A model generated the notes under the pieces. It saw nothing but the letters and a program-made list of their open reading frames with translations, was not told the DNA's origin and did no database searches. Source: Rhynchopus sp. YZ270_cl-10 (taxonomy: Eukaryota; Euglenozoa; Diplonemea; Diplonemida; Diplonemidae). Taken from it: DNA of 64,000 bases. Numbering within the stretch: the stretch's first letter is position 1; every line of letters starts with the position of its first letter. Location: positions 644,689 to 708,688 of the forward strand of contig OZ037860.1 in the NCBI GenBank assembly GCA_964035575.1. The letters run 5' to 3'. Made by a program: the position numbers and the translations under genes. Of this stretch, positions 52,401 through 60,570 are shown one piece after another.

Positions 52401-53039
52401 AAGGATTCCACCGCAGACGTTGTGGCAGACAGGGGCAGGTGCAAGCTCACAGCATCCAAGGCAGTCAGCTCCTCCGTTCTTGGGGTCGCAGCTGTCGGTT
52501 GCGTCATCAACGCAGACGTAGCCATCCTTGCATGCAGCTCCGAGGATTCCACCGCAGACGTTGTGGCAGACAGGGGCAGGTGCAAGCTCACAGCATCCGA
52601 GGCAGTCAGCCCCTCCGTTCTTGGGGTCGCAGCTGTCGGTTGCGTCATCAACGCAGACGTAGCCATCCTTGCATGCAGTTCCGAGGATTCCACCGCAGAC
52701 GTTGTGGCAGACAGGGGCAGGTGCAAGCTCACAGCATCCGAGGCAGTCAGCCCCTCCGTTCTTGGGGTCGCAGCTGTCGGTTGCGTCATCAACGCAGACG
52801 TAGCCATCCTTGCATGCAGCTCCGAGGATTCCACCGCAGACGTTGTGGCAGACAGGGGCAGGTGCAAGCTCACAGCATCCGAGGCAGTCAGCTCCTCCGT
52901 TCTTGGGGTCGCAGCTGTCGGTTGCGTCATCAACGCAGACGTAGCCATCCTTGCACATGATGCCCGCTTTTCCGGCACAAACGTTTGAGCACACTGTGGT
53001 CGAACTGACCACTGTAACCACAGCTAGCAGGCAAAGCAT
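49497..53039 (-). CDS. Secreted cysteine-rich tandem-repeat protein, 1180 aa
   Basis: Starts MLCLLAVVTVVSS, a short signal peptide, then about 24 Cys-rich repeats of about 47 residues (141 bases). The unit is VCHNVCGGILGxACKDGYVC, VDDATDSCDPKNGGADC, LGCCELAPAP. Units with ILGA and ILGT largely alternate, and a different unit (CKKMCGGIANIQCEAGYVC) is inserted three times at intervals, showing blockwise duplication. The last three units (about residues 950-1120) are more diverged. The CGGIAxxxC..C.DD..D.CDP..GG.DC signature is seen in extracellular proteins of many protists and fungi. Each unit has about 9 Cys, expected to be disulfide-bonded. A surface coat or lorica role is a guess. No membrane anchor at the C-terminus, which ends with a basic Cys-rich segment. 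Confidence 0.9.
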   Translation of the reverse strand: MLCLLAVVTVVSSTTVCSNVCAGKAGIMCKDGYVCVDDATDSCDPKNGGADCLGCCELAPAPVCHNVCGGILGAACKDGYVCVDDATDSCDPKNGGADCLGCCELAPAPVCHNVCGGILGTACKDGYVCVDDATDSCDPKNGGADCLGCCELAPAPVCHNVCGGILGAACKDGYVCVDDATDSCDPKNGGADCLGCCELAPAPVCHNVCGGILGTACKDGYVCVDDATDSCDPKNGGADCLGCCELAPAPVCHNVCGGILGTACKDGYVCVDDATDSCDPKNGGADCLGCCELAPVEEPAACKKMCGGIANIQCEAGYVCGGVETEGCADCSGCCELAPAPVCHNVCGGILGTACKDGYVCVDDATDSCDPKNGGADCLGCCELAPAPVCHNVCGGILGAACKDGYVCVDDATDSCDPKNGGADCLGCCELAPAPVCHNVCGGILGTACKDGYVCVDDATDSCDPKNGGADCLGCCELAPAPVCHNVCGGILGAACKDGYVCVDDATDSCDPKNGGADCLGCCELAPAPVCHNVCGGILGTACKDGYVCVDDATDSCDPKNGGADCLGCCELAPAPVCHNVCGGILGAACKDGYVCVDDATDSCDPKNGGADCLGCCELAPAPVCHNVCGGILGTACKDGYVCVDDATDSCDPKNGGADCLGCCELAPAPVCHNVCGGILGAACKDGYVCVDDATDSCDPKNGGADCLGCCELAPAPVCHNVCGGILGTACKDGYVCVDDATDSCDPKNGGADCLGCCELAPVEEPAACKKMCGGIANIQCEAGYVCGGVETEGCADCSGCCELAPAPVCHDVCGGILGAACKDGYVCVDDATDSCDPKNGGADCLGCCELAPAPICHNVCGGILGTACKDGYVCVDDATDSCDPKNGGADCLGCCELAPVEEPAACKKMCGGIANIQCEAGYVCGGVETEGCADCSGCCELAPAPVCHDVCGGILGAACKDGYVCVDDATDSCDPKNGGADCLGCCILAPPKCEFCGGIANIQCGTGFVCADDVNDNCDPKNGGADCGGCCEAEAAPTCANICGGKIGTMCKAGYVCVDDATDSCDPSTGGADCLGCCEVDTRGVPAPVEEPAACEKMCGGIANIQCDAGFVCAGDEREGCADCSGCCVSDSAPCCEALPVCREGFRQKKNARCRSTNKDKCYVETLCCTTIACVREKL
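49660..53010. repeat. 141-bp coding minisatellite array
   Basis: About 24 units within the cysteine-rich gene, nearly identical at the nucleotide level in the middle (50060-52960) with a few alternating variants (GCTCCGAGG/GTTCCGAGG/GTTCCAAGG). The pattern of variants suggests duplication of multi-unit blocks and gene conversion. Confidence 0.9.
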
Positions 53040-53479
53040 TTGTTTTGTATGTATTTTGTGAAGTATTTTAGTTTTGATACCTGAATTGATGAGGGATACG
53101 TGGGTACGGTGTAGGTCCTTCTACGTCAATGAAAATGTATACGAGACTTTATTTTTTCTGTTTCGAAAAAGAGAGTTGGGAACGGGGCTAAGGGAAGGGG
53201 GTGTCCTTTTAAAACAAAAGAACCTGACCTCCATGGGGGAAAGAGGCCTGCCAACATTAGTGTTGTCCTAAATCCATAAAAAATGTATTATTCTGCGCAG
53301 TGTATATTCTTCAGTTTTTAATCCTACACTCTGGCAGTGTTAGCCATCCGAGAATGGACCAACCAAACAATACTTTAATTGTGTTTTTTTTGTTTGTTTT
53401 GTTTTGTATTTTACTGTTTTGTTTTGTTACTGTTTTATTTTTCTTTTATTTTAAAAAACCCCCCTTAAGAAATCCCACC
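53040..53479. other. Intergenic region
   Basis: About 440 bases with T-rich tracts (TGTTTTGTTTTG..). Likely promoter of the cysteine-rich gene and 3' flank of the next gene. No repeat copy recognised. Confidence 0.5.
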
Positions 53480-53929
53480 TTATTGTTCATCAGAACGGCG
53501 ACGGTAGGTTGCTGCCTGGGGTGCAGCGAACGCGGGGAGGAAGAGAGCACGCTGTGCGGTTGCAGGCGCACGGGTGAGCATGTAAGCACCACCTGCTGCA
53601 GCTGCGGCAACTCCACCCCACATCAGCCAGTTGGTGCCCTGCGGCTCCTCGTACTGCTGCTGGTGGCCGTAGTCCTGCTGCTGCTGCACCTCGCCTCCCT
53701 GGTGTCCGCCGTGACCTCCGCCCATCATCGAGTTGATGGCCATGTGACCAACAGCGCTTCCTGCCCCCATCGCCACACCGGTCGCCACAGCCCCTCCCAG
53801 TCCGCTGCCCATGCCACCCCCCTGCTGCACCGGCGGGGGTGCGGAGTGCTGCTGCACCGGAGGAGGTGCCTGGCGCTGCTGCTGAGGGGCAGACGACCCC
53901 GAGGAAGACCTGGCTCTGCCGCGTCCCAT
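53480..53929 (-). CDS. CHCHD2/CHCHD10/Mix17-like protein lacking the CHCH domain, 149 aa
   Basis: ATG at 53929 (MGRGRARSSSGSSAPQQQRQ). The N-terminal basic Ser/Pro/Gln-rich segment followed by GGAVATGVAMGAGSAVGHMA is the pattern of CHCHD2/10 and yeast Mix17, mitochondrial intermembrane-space proteins. Those proteins end with twin CX9C motifs. Here the C-terminus is instead a His/Gln-rich stretch, a hydrophobic helix WLMWGGVAAAAAGGAYML and an Arg-rich tail, with no Cys. Either the family assignment is only a compositional resemblance or the CHCH part has been lost. A single membrane helix near residues 103-120 is likely. Confidence 0.5.
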   Translation of the reverse strand: MGRGRARSSSGSSAPQQQRQAPPPVQQHSAPPPVQQGGGMGSGLGGAVATGVAMGAGSAVGHMAINSMMGGGHGGHQGGEVQQQQDYGHQQQYEEPQGTNWLMWGGVAAAAAGGAYMLTRAPATAQRALFLPAFAAPQAATYRRRSDEQ

Positions 53930-54332
53930 TGTGTTGTTGTTGTTGTGTGGTTGGGTCTGTGGGTATATGAGTTGAAAATGAAAAAAATCCAAAATTGAAA
54001 ACATCCCCAATCTCGGAAAAACTGATTCTAGATCTGACCTAGAATATTGCTTTCTCCTGTCTTTTGTCAACCTCTGAGCTCTTATACAAAACCTGAGGTG
54101 AAGGTGAGGTCACAAAGGGTTAAACACCGCCCTCTTTTTTTCTTCCTTTAGTCTGAATCATCGTGATGTTGATAGCATAGATGGATAAAAAAAAAACGGA
54201 TAAAAAGGATGGAAAGCTATTTCAAAACACGGAGGGGTTTTGGTGCTTCTACGGGGCTGTGGAGCAGAGGCTGTGTGGTGTGGGGAAGCCCACCCCACTG
54301 CATCCTCTTGTTGGCCCACTCCCCGTTTTTAA
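53930..54332. other. Intergenic region
   Basis: About 400 bases upstream of the preceding gene and ending at the piggyBac-type element. No gene recognised. Confidence 0.5.
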
Positions 54333-55932
54333 CCCTATAAGAGCCAAGCCATATTTTCAAGCCACTTTTGAGTTTTGGTTTTTGGGGCTCTCCAACCGGT
54401 AAAGGGACCCCAGATGCAAATTTTTGATCGTACCTGGCCGCAATTGAAAGATTTTGAACACGGCTTTCAATTCCATATTTTTAAGTTTTTTTTCGAAAAA
54501 AAATGTTATCCCCAAAATGAGGTGAGCATAAAATCCACTTTTTGGTTTTTTACTCATTCGGCCGGCCGAGGAAAAACACGTAAATTATTTCTGTCCGAAA
54601 ATGGCGTTATTTGAAAGATTGTTCACAAAATCTTTTCAAAGAAAAAAAAATCGAGCAAAAAGTCCTAGTAGAACCCAACTTATATGAGTGCAGCTCTGTT
54701 AGCAGCCATGTCTAAAACTGATTTCCTGAACGATTTACACTGAAACATGTCTAAAAACGTAAAAAATGGGCGATTTTTCACAATTTGGGCATCTCCTGAG
54801 GTCGAAAGCCCCCAGAATGGGTCGGAACGACCCTGTGACCCGAAAATCCATGAAAAAAGCACCCCGAAATACGAAAAAACAGTGAAAATTCGGCTTACTG
54901 TGTGCTCTGCATAGGTCGTGTGTGTGGGGTGTTTTCGTGGTTTTGGTGGCAACTCGCCCCAGCATCCAAATGGCAAACAGATGCACAAAGGTTTTCGATT
55001 TTTGCTTATTTTAAAAGATTTGAGTCAAATAGTTTCCCCATAAACCAAAGGATTTTTACGAAAATAAGCAGAACCATTGTCAGATCATGATGACCCTTAG
55101 CCATAACCATGTCCTTCGGGTCAAAAGGGTGCCTCTTGGGTGGGTAGCAGTCCACAGATCCAAAGTGCAATCGGATGCGTAAAAGTTTTCGATTTTTGTT
55201 TCTTTTGAAAGATTCGTGTCAAAATCTTTGAAATATATAAAAATATTTTCACGAAAACGAGTAGAACCTCATACAGAGCATGGGGTGTCATTGAGGAACC
55301 AGAATAGGGGGTGCTCGTCCAAAGGGCTTTGAAAAGTGGCACGACTCCCCCCAGCATCGAAAGTATTATCCGATGCATAAAAGTTTTCGATTCTTGCTTC
55401 TTTTGAAAGATCGGTGCAAATTCTTTCCACATAAAAAAAATGTTTTTACGAAAATGAGTAGACCCTATGTCAGAGCACGTTGTCCTACAGATTTTAGAAT
55501 GTGGGGGGGTCACAGGGGTGCCCACACCCCCACCCCGCCTCCCCCCAGCATCGAAAGTAATATCCGATGCATAAAAGTTTTCGATTCTTGCTTCTTTTGA
55601 AAGATCGGCGAAAAATCTTTCGAAATATATAAAAATATGTGTTCACAAAAATGGGTAGAACTCGACTAAGGGCTTGGCGGCATTGGGTATCGCGAAAGGT
55701 ACATATTTGGGGTGTGGGTGAAAAAACGTCACTTTTGGTGAAAGTAGCACCCCAGCCCCCAGTACCGAAAGTAATATCAGATGCACAAAAGTTTTCGACT
55801 CTTGCTTCTTTTGAAAGATCGGTGCAAATTCTTTCCACATAAAAAAAATGTTTTTACGAAAATGAGTTGAACCTGTCTAAAATCATGGCGTCATTTCGAA
55901 AGCCATTAAAGTGGCTCTTGGCTCTTATAGGG
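54333..55932. mobile_element. piggyBac-type non-autonomous element, 1600 bp
   Basis: Inverted ends CCCTATAAGAGCCAAG and CTTGGCTCTTATAGGG are each directly flanked by TTAA (54329-54332 and 55933-55936). TTAA duplication with CCC termini defines the piggyBac superfamily. There is no transposase. The right half contains five tandem copies of a roughly 200-base unit (starting near 54958, 55150, 55352, 55547, 55757) with the core GATGCATAAAAGTTTTCG and ACGAAAATGAGTAGA. Terminal 16 bases are identical, so the insertion could be fairly young. Confidence 0.88.
54950..55870. repeat. Five tandem copies of a 200-bp unit inside the piggyBac-type element
   Basis: Units spaced 192-210 bases. Shared blocks: CAGCATCGAAAGTAATATCC, ATGCATAAAAGTTTTCGATT, TTGCTTCTTTTGAAAGATC, TTTTTACGAAAATGAGTAGA. 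The later units are more alike than the first. Confidence 0.85.
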
Positions 55933-56030
55933 TTAAGCTAAATAAAAGAACAAAAAAAAAAAAAAAAACATAAAGTGTACCAAGTACTACTATGTCTATT
56001 CTTGGCGACCGTGTTTGTTTGTAGGGAAAA

Positions 56031-56073
56031 AAGTTTATAAGATGACCCTAAGCTTCTCGTGATCAGTCACCTT
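56031..56073 (-). repeat. Family A hairpin between two mobile elements
   Basis: Sense strand AAGGTGACTGATCACGAGAA, GCTTAGGGTCATCTTATAAA, CTTT. The loop ACGAGA and tail are kept; the inner stem is weakened on one side. Confidence 0.75.
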
Positions 56074-56096
56074 GGAAAAAAAAAACATTTTCCCCC

Positions 56097-57250
56097 TGCG
56101 AACAGGCTTTGCGCTAACTTCTGTCCTTTGTCCCGGGATTTTTGGATATTTTTGTGGTGCGTTTTTTTTTTGCAAACCGGGGTTTCCTTAAGAAAACCAG
56201 AGAATCTCATATTTCATAGTAAGGGTACTTTAGAGTGTTTTCACACACACATGTGACCCCACCGTGGAGAGCAATCGTCTCGCGCGATCAAAAGAAAGCA
56301 GAGAAGAGGGAAAAGAAAAAAAGAAAAAAGTTGGGTACCGTGCGCCTGCGGCGCTACCTGTTCCTACCCTCCTTTATGTTTAAACATGATGTACTTATGT
56401 ACAGTTCATTTTATTTTGAGTACGACTCCACATCCCCCCTGAGGATGATCCCCCCTCCCTCACGGATAAAGATTGATTAGGACGCCATGGGGCACACCCC
56501 CTCCGAGGCCATAACCGTCCTGGGTTTTCTCACTCTTCTCTGTGGTCACTGAAACCCCACCGCCATCACTACGTTACCGATAGCTTCTTCAGTACGTTGG
56601 GTTTTCAGACCTGAAAATAACCCTTGTTTACGAGTATGGGCTCATGTTTTGTCAAATTTTAAGTCGCTGCATTTTTGTCCATTTTTCCGTACATCCCCCA
56701 CCACAATCCGGGATTGGTTCGGAAATGCAACAAAACGACCTCTTGGCGGGGAAAAGCCACAGGAAATTTATGCACTTTTTGCAAACAGGGGTTTCCTTAC
56801 TAAAACCAGAGGAATCTCATCGTTCAGAGTAAGAGTACTTTAGAGTGTTTTTGCACACACATGTGACCCCACCGTGGAGAGCAATCGGCTCGTGCAATCA
56901 AAAGAAAGCAGAAAAAAGGGAAACATAAAAAGACAAAAGTTGGGTACCGTGCGCCTGCGGCGCTACCTGTTCCCAGTCAAAACACCACAATTTCATCTGA
57001 ATTTGGGTTTTCAGACCTGAAAATGCCCCTTGTTTAAGAGTATGGGTTCATATTTTGTGAAAATTTAAGTCACTAAAATTTTGTCCATTTTCCCGAATAT
57101 GCCCCACCACAGCGCGGGATTGGCTCGGAAATGCCACAAAACACTGTTTTTTCACCCCCTGACGCACAACTATTTGAGGTGCGTTTTTTTGGTCCCGAAA
57201 CACGTTTTTTCAGATTTTTTTCCAAAAGTTAGCGCGAAGCCTGCCTGCGA
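56097..57250. mobile_element. Terminal-inverted-repeat element, 1.15 kb, internally duplicated
   Basis: The left end GCGAACAGGCTTTGCGCTAAC is mirrored on the right by the complement of GCAGGCAGGCTTCGCGCTAAC. Two blocks are repeated in direct order: block a (56172-56364 and 56781-56973, CTTTAGAGTGTTTT..GGGTACCGTGCGCCTGCGG) and block b (56599-56746 and 57005-57145, GGGTTTTCAGACCTGAAAAT..). No transposase. The end motif matches that of the element at 45019-46521, so the two probably belong to one family. Confidence 0.7.
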
Positions 57251-57495
57251 AGTCACCCTGCTGCAGGGTTCTGCACAAAAAGGAAAAAAGAAAACCCAAT
57301 GTCATTTACTCGAGGACAGAGGTGCGCCCGCTGTATGGACTAAAAACTTCTACATGTCACTAAAAAAACCTCAAACCCTGGTAGGAAAACAAACCGACCC
57401 CCTCCTCTTCCTCTCTTCTTTTTCGTTCTTGCTAGTGGAGGTAAGTGTAGTCACTTTGTCTCATGGAGAAAAAAAAATATTTCAAAAAAAAAAAA

Positions 57496-58681
57496 TCACC
57501 AGTACTTGCCGAAGATGACTCCGACCTTCTCACGGTGCTCTGCGGTGACTGCGTCGCCTCTGGTCATGAGACCCGATGCGAGCGCAACGTGCGCCTCAGA
57601 CTCGAACTTGTCCTTGACGAGCTTCGCAACCACAGCGTTTGCGAGGGTCTGTGCCTTGTGGCCGTTCTCAGAGATGATCTTCATGATGCTTGCGACGTCA
57701 GCGTGGTCCTCATCCTTCCATGCGTCGTAGTCAGTCACAAGCCCGACACACATGTACGCAATCTCAGCCTCACGCGCAAGCTTCGCCTCTGTCAACGCAG
57801 TCATCCCAATGATGTCCCCTCCCCACTGTCCGTACATCCGCGACTCAGCCTGGGTCGAGAAGCACGGCCCCTCCATGCACACGTAGGTCCCCTTCTTGTG
57901 CACGGTCACGTCCTTCAGGCACTCGGTGGCGGCAGTCTCGGCGAGGGTGGTAAACTTCTTGCAGACGGGGTGACCGAAGGAGATGTGGCCTGTGGTGGTG
58001 TGGTGGTGTGGTGTGTGTGGTTTGGGTCGTGTTAGTGGGCATACCGACAACGCCCTTGCCGAAGAAGGTGGCCTCACGCGCCTTGGTGCGGTCGATGAAC
58101 TGGTCAATGAGCACCAGGTCACCAGGGTGCACACCCTCGCGCAGGGAGCCGCACGCAGACACTGCAAACATGTAGCGCACGCCCATCTGCTTCACTGCGA
58201 AGATGTTCGCCTTGAACGGCACCTCTGTGGGCAGCACCTTGTGCCCCGCACCGTGGCGGGTCACGAACACAACGTTCTCACCCGCGTACTTACCCACGGT
58301 CACGTGTGCAGATCCAAACGGGGTCTCAATCTGGAATGAAAAGTAAAAATAAACAAGGAGGGCAAAAAATAGTGAAGTTGATAGTGCAAACGCCTCTGGG
58401 ACGCAGGCACTGACACTCCGCGGGTTATCGAACCCCGGAAAAAATAACTAAAGTTGTTTTGGGAATTCAATTTCGCCACCTATAAAAAACACAGTTTGAA
58501 AACAGGCAGAGTCAGGTAAACTATTGTGGGGATTGAACAATGAAGTGTGTATCACGGTAAAACCAATATTATAGGGGGAGGGGAGGTGACATACGTCATG
58601 AACCTGGGTCTCGGTCATGCCCTCCAGCTCGTAGACACCGGTTCCTCCGACCACTGCAATCTCGCATTGGGGGAGTGCCAT
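57496..58681 (-). CDS. MTAP: S-methyl-5'-thioadenosine phosphorylase, 3 exons, 288 aa
   Basis: Cleaves methylthioadenosine from polyamine synthesis to adenine and methylthioribose-1-phosphate (methionine salvage), in the cytosol. Exons 58681-58595, 58330-58045 and 57989-57496, introns GTATGT..ATTCCAG and GTATGC..CCACCACAG, phases 0 and 1. Family motifs in order: phosphate loop VVGGTGVYELEG near residue 10, VTRHGAGH, GDLVLIDQFIDRTKAREATFF, CMEGPCFSTQAESRMYGQWG, GMTALTEAKLAREAEIAYMC and TDYDAW. The MTAP-specific Ser/Thr/Asp residues around the base are in the expected places. Length is close to human MTAP (283). Intron 1 holds a family B hairpin. Confidence 0.93.
58374..58414 (-). repeat. Family B hairpin in MTAP intron 1
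   Basis: Sense strand TCAGTGCCTGCGTCCCAGAG then GCGTTTGCACTATCAACTTC. Stem AGTGC/GCACT and GCCT/AGGC. Nearly identical to the copy in pICln intron 2, 28 kb away. Confidence 0.85.
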
Positions 58682-58962
58682 TAAATATTATTAAGGGTGT
58701 CGGTGTCTGGTGGGGTGGTGGTGGGAGAGGTCAAGAGACGGAAAGCATAGGCAAGGGTGGGTTGGGGGGTTCTTTGTTTTTGTAGTACCGACCCGTCGCC
58801 CAAAGAGCGACCTCATGGCTGTTGTGATAAACTTTTAGGGGCAGGGGGGCAGGGGTGTTCCCAGCAGCCTTGCTACTTCTGTTGTCTTCCTCCCTGGTCG
58901 GTGTTTGGTGCGGGGGGGTACGGGGTTTGCCTTCGACCCACAACTACATTTGCGGAAGGTTC

Positions 58963-59292
58963 TTAGTCGAACAGACCGAAGCCCATGTCCTCATCCTCCT
59001 CAGATGCGGCAGCGGGCTCAGCCTTCTTGGCCTCAGCCGGGGCGTCTCCGCCAGCCGGGGCGGCGCCACCTGCGGCGGCCTTGCCACCTCCTCCTCCTCC
59101 CACGCTCTGCATCAGCTTGGCACCCTCAGCCATCAGGTCGTCAACGCTCTTGCCCTCAACCTCCTCAAGGAACTCCTTCAGGCGGGCGTCGTCGACCTTG
59201 CAGTCCACGGACTCCAGGATGCTCTTGACATCCGCGGCGGTGGGGGTGTCCTTGGTCATCCTGGCCAGGAGGAATGCTGCGACGTACTTCAT
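58963..59292 (-). CDS. RPLP2: Acidic ribosomal protein P2, copy 1, 109 aa
   Basis: Stalk protein of the large ribosomal subunit; P1/P2 dimers bind P0 and recruit elongation factors. MKYVAAFLLARMTKDTPTAA, then the dimerising helices, a Gly run (GGGGGGKAAAGG), an Ala/Pro hinge and the invariant acidic tail EEDEDMGFGLFD. Starting MKYVAA and ILESVD favour P2 over P1. The ATG is at 59292. It is one of three copies in tandem with nearly identical coding DNA; shared sequence stops right after the stop codon (at AGGTTCTTAG). Confidence 0.95.
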   Translation of the reverse strand: MKYVAAFLLARMTKDTPTAADVKSILESVDCKVDDARLKEFLEEVEGKSVDDLMAEGAKLMQSVGGGGGGKAAAGGAAPAGGDAPAEAKKAEPAAASEEDEDMGFGLFD

Positions 59293-59782
59293 GTTGTGTT
59301 TTTTGGTTTGGGTGGTCGTGATCCTGGATATTGGGTGTGTGTAAAATTTAAAATTTGACTTGAAATGCAGAGCCCTCTCGACAACGTACCTTGGTACATG
59401 ACGGTGCACCGGGTGTGACGAAGGCGCTGGCCTAGCCACTCATACGTGACATGATGATGGTTCACATGCACCCGCAGAGAAGCTGCGGCAAGCACACAGA
59501 TTGTAGAGAAATCAGGCGCACAATCGCAATATCTAACTGCACAACCCTTGTAAAATACTGCTAATGTTGACTACGGTGGGGGAAAAAACACGACACGTGT
59601 GTAGCCGCGCACGCCGCAAAGGATAGGGCGCAGGAGTGATACAGAAACGTAGGAGTATAATTGAAAAACTCGACCCACCCCATGCCTTTTTTGTTTTGTG
59701 TTTTTTGTGAGTTTTTTTTTTTTTAATTATATTTCCACTACTACCAAATCACCGACTGATTGTTGATCTGTTCAGAAGGTTC
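59293..59782. other. Spacer between P2 copies 1 and 2
   Basis: 490 bases unlike the other P2 spacer except for about 20 bases just upstream of the ATG. It should hold the promoter of copy 1 and the 3' end of copy 2. No gene seen. Confidence 0.6.
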
Positions 59783-60112
59783 TTAGTCGAACAGACCGAA
59801 GCCCATGTCCTCATCCTCCTCAGATGCGGCAGCGGGCTCAGCCTTCTTGGCCTCAGCCGGGGCGTCTCCGCCAGCCGGGGCAGCGCCACCTGCGGCAGCC
59901 TTGCCACCTCCTCCTCCTCCCACGCTCTGCATCAGCTTGGCACCCTCAGCCATCAGGTCGTCAACGCTCTTGCCCTCAACCTCCTCAAGGAACTCCTTCA
60001 GGCGGGCGTCGTCGACCTTGCAGTCCACGGACTCCAGGATGCTCTTGACATCCGCGGCGGTGGGGGTGTCCTTGGTCATCCTGGCCAGGAGGAATGCTGC
60101 GACGTACTTCAT
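59783..60112 (-). CDS. RPLP2: Acidic ribosomal protein P2, copy 2, 109 aa
   Basis: Same protein as copies 1 and 3. The coding DNA differs at only about two silent sites (Ala codons in the AAAGGAAPAGG hinge). Its 5' flank is unrelated to that of copies 1 and 3 (CATAGTAAAGACTTTGTG on the plus strand), with a CACCCAACAG acceptor-like site about 45 bases upstream of the ATG. This indicates homogenisation limited to the coding region. Confidence 0.95.
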   Translation of the reverse strand: MKYVAAFLLARMTKDTPTAADVKSILESVDCKVDDARLKEFLEEVEGKSVDDLMAEGAKLMQSVGGGGGGKAAAGGAAPAGGDAPAEAKKAEPAAASEEDEDMGFGLFD

Positions 60113-60570
60113 AGTAAAGACTTTGTGTTGGTGTGCGGTCTGTTGGGTGTGTATTGGGGGGGGGAATGAAAAGGTTGCAATGTTCTCTGAAGGGAAAATA
60201 AACACGGGGGTGAGACGTTGTCCTGCAACACGGGTGCGACAAACAGGACACGGTTGCGCAGAGGGGAGAAGGGGTGTACATATATTTGACAAAAAAAATG
60301 AGTGATTTACTTATGCTTCGTTGACTTCCCTCCCGTTTCTATCCCTCCCAGTTGTGGCCGAGATACGACCAAGAGATGCCACAGCAAGCCTTGGGCAAGG
60401 GGGCGAGCCGCTGCACCTGTCGGCTCACATCGCTCAGGTATGGTCACAACAAGTGTCGCCCAACAAAAAAATAAAAGCTGCGCCGTCGTACTGACTGATG
60501 TCTATTCGCTTCTCGTCGCAGTCTCGCTCCGCTCACCCCAAACAAATATCCTGCACCATCAGTGAGGTTC
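60113..60570. other. Spacer between P2 copies 2 and 3
   Basis: About 460 bases. A plus-strand segment at 60349-60436 is bordered by CCTCCCAG and GTATGG and is open in frame (LWPRYDQEMPQQALGKGASR..), but I find no other exon to join, so it is not called as a gene. Confidence 0.45.

Noticed and set aside
49994-52988. Long open frames of 994, 931 and 825 codons overlapping the cysteine-rich gene in other phases
   Set aside because: They lack a signal peptide or family match and exist only because the 141-bp unit happens to contain no stop in those frames.
58420-58440. GGGGTTCGATAACCC, resembling a tRNA T-arm
   Set aside because: No acceptor stem, anticodon arm or D-arm could be found around it. 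It lies in MTAP intron 1 next to a family B repeat.
60349-60436. Plus-strand open segment flanked by CCTCCCAG and GTATGG
   Set aside because: No second exon, no family match, and it lies between two minus-strand P2 genes; probably chance.
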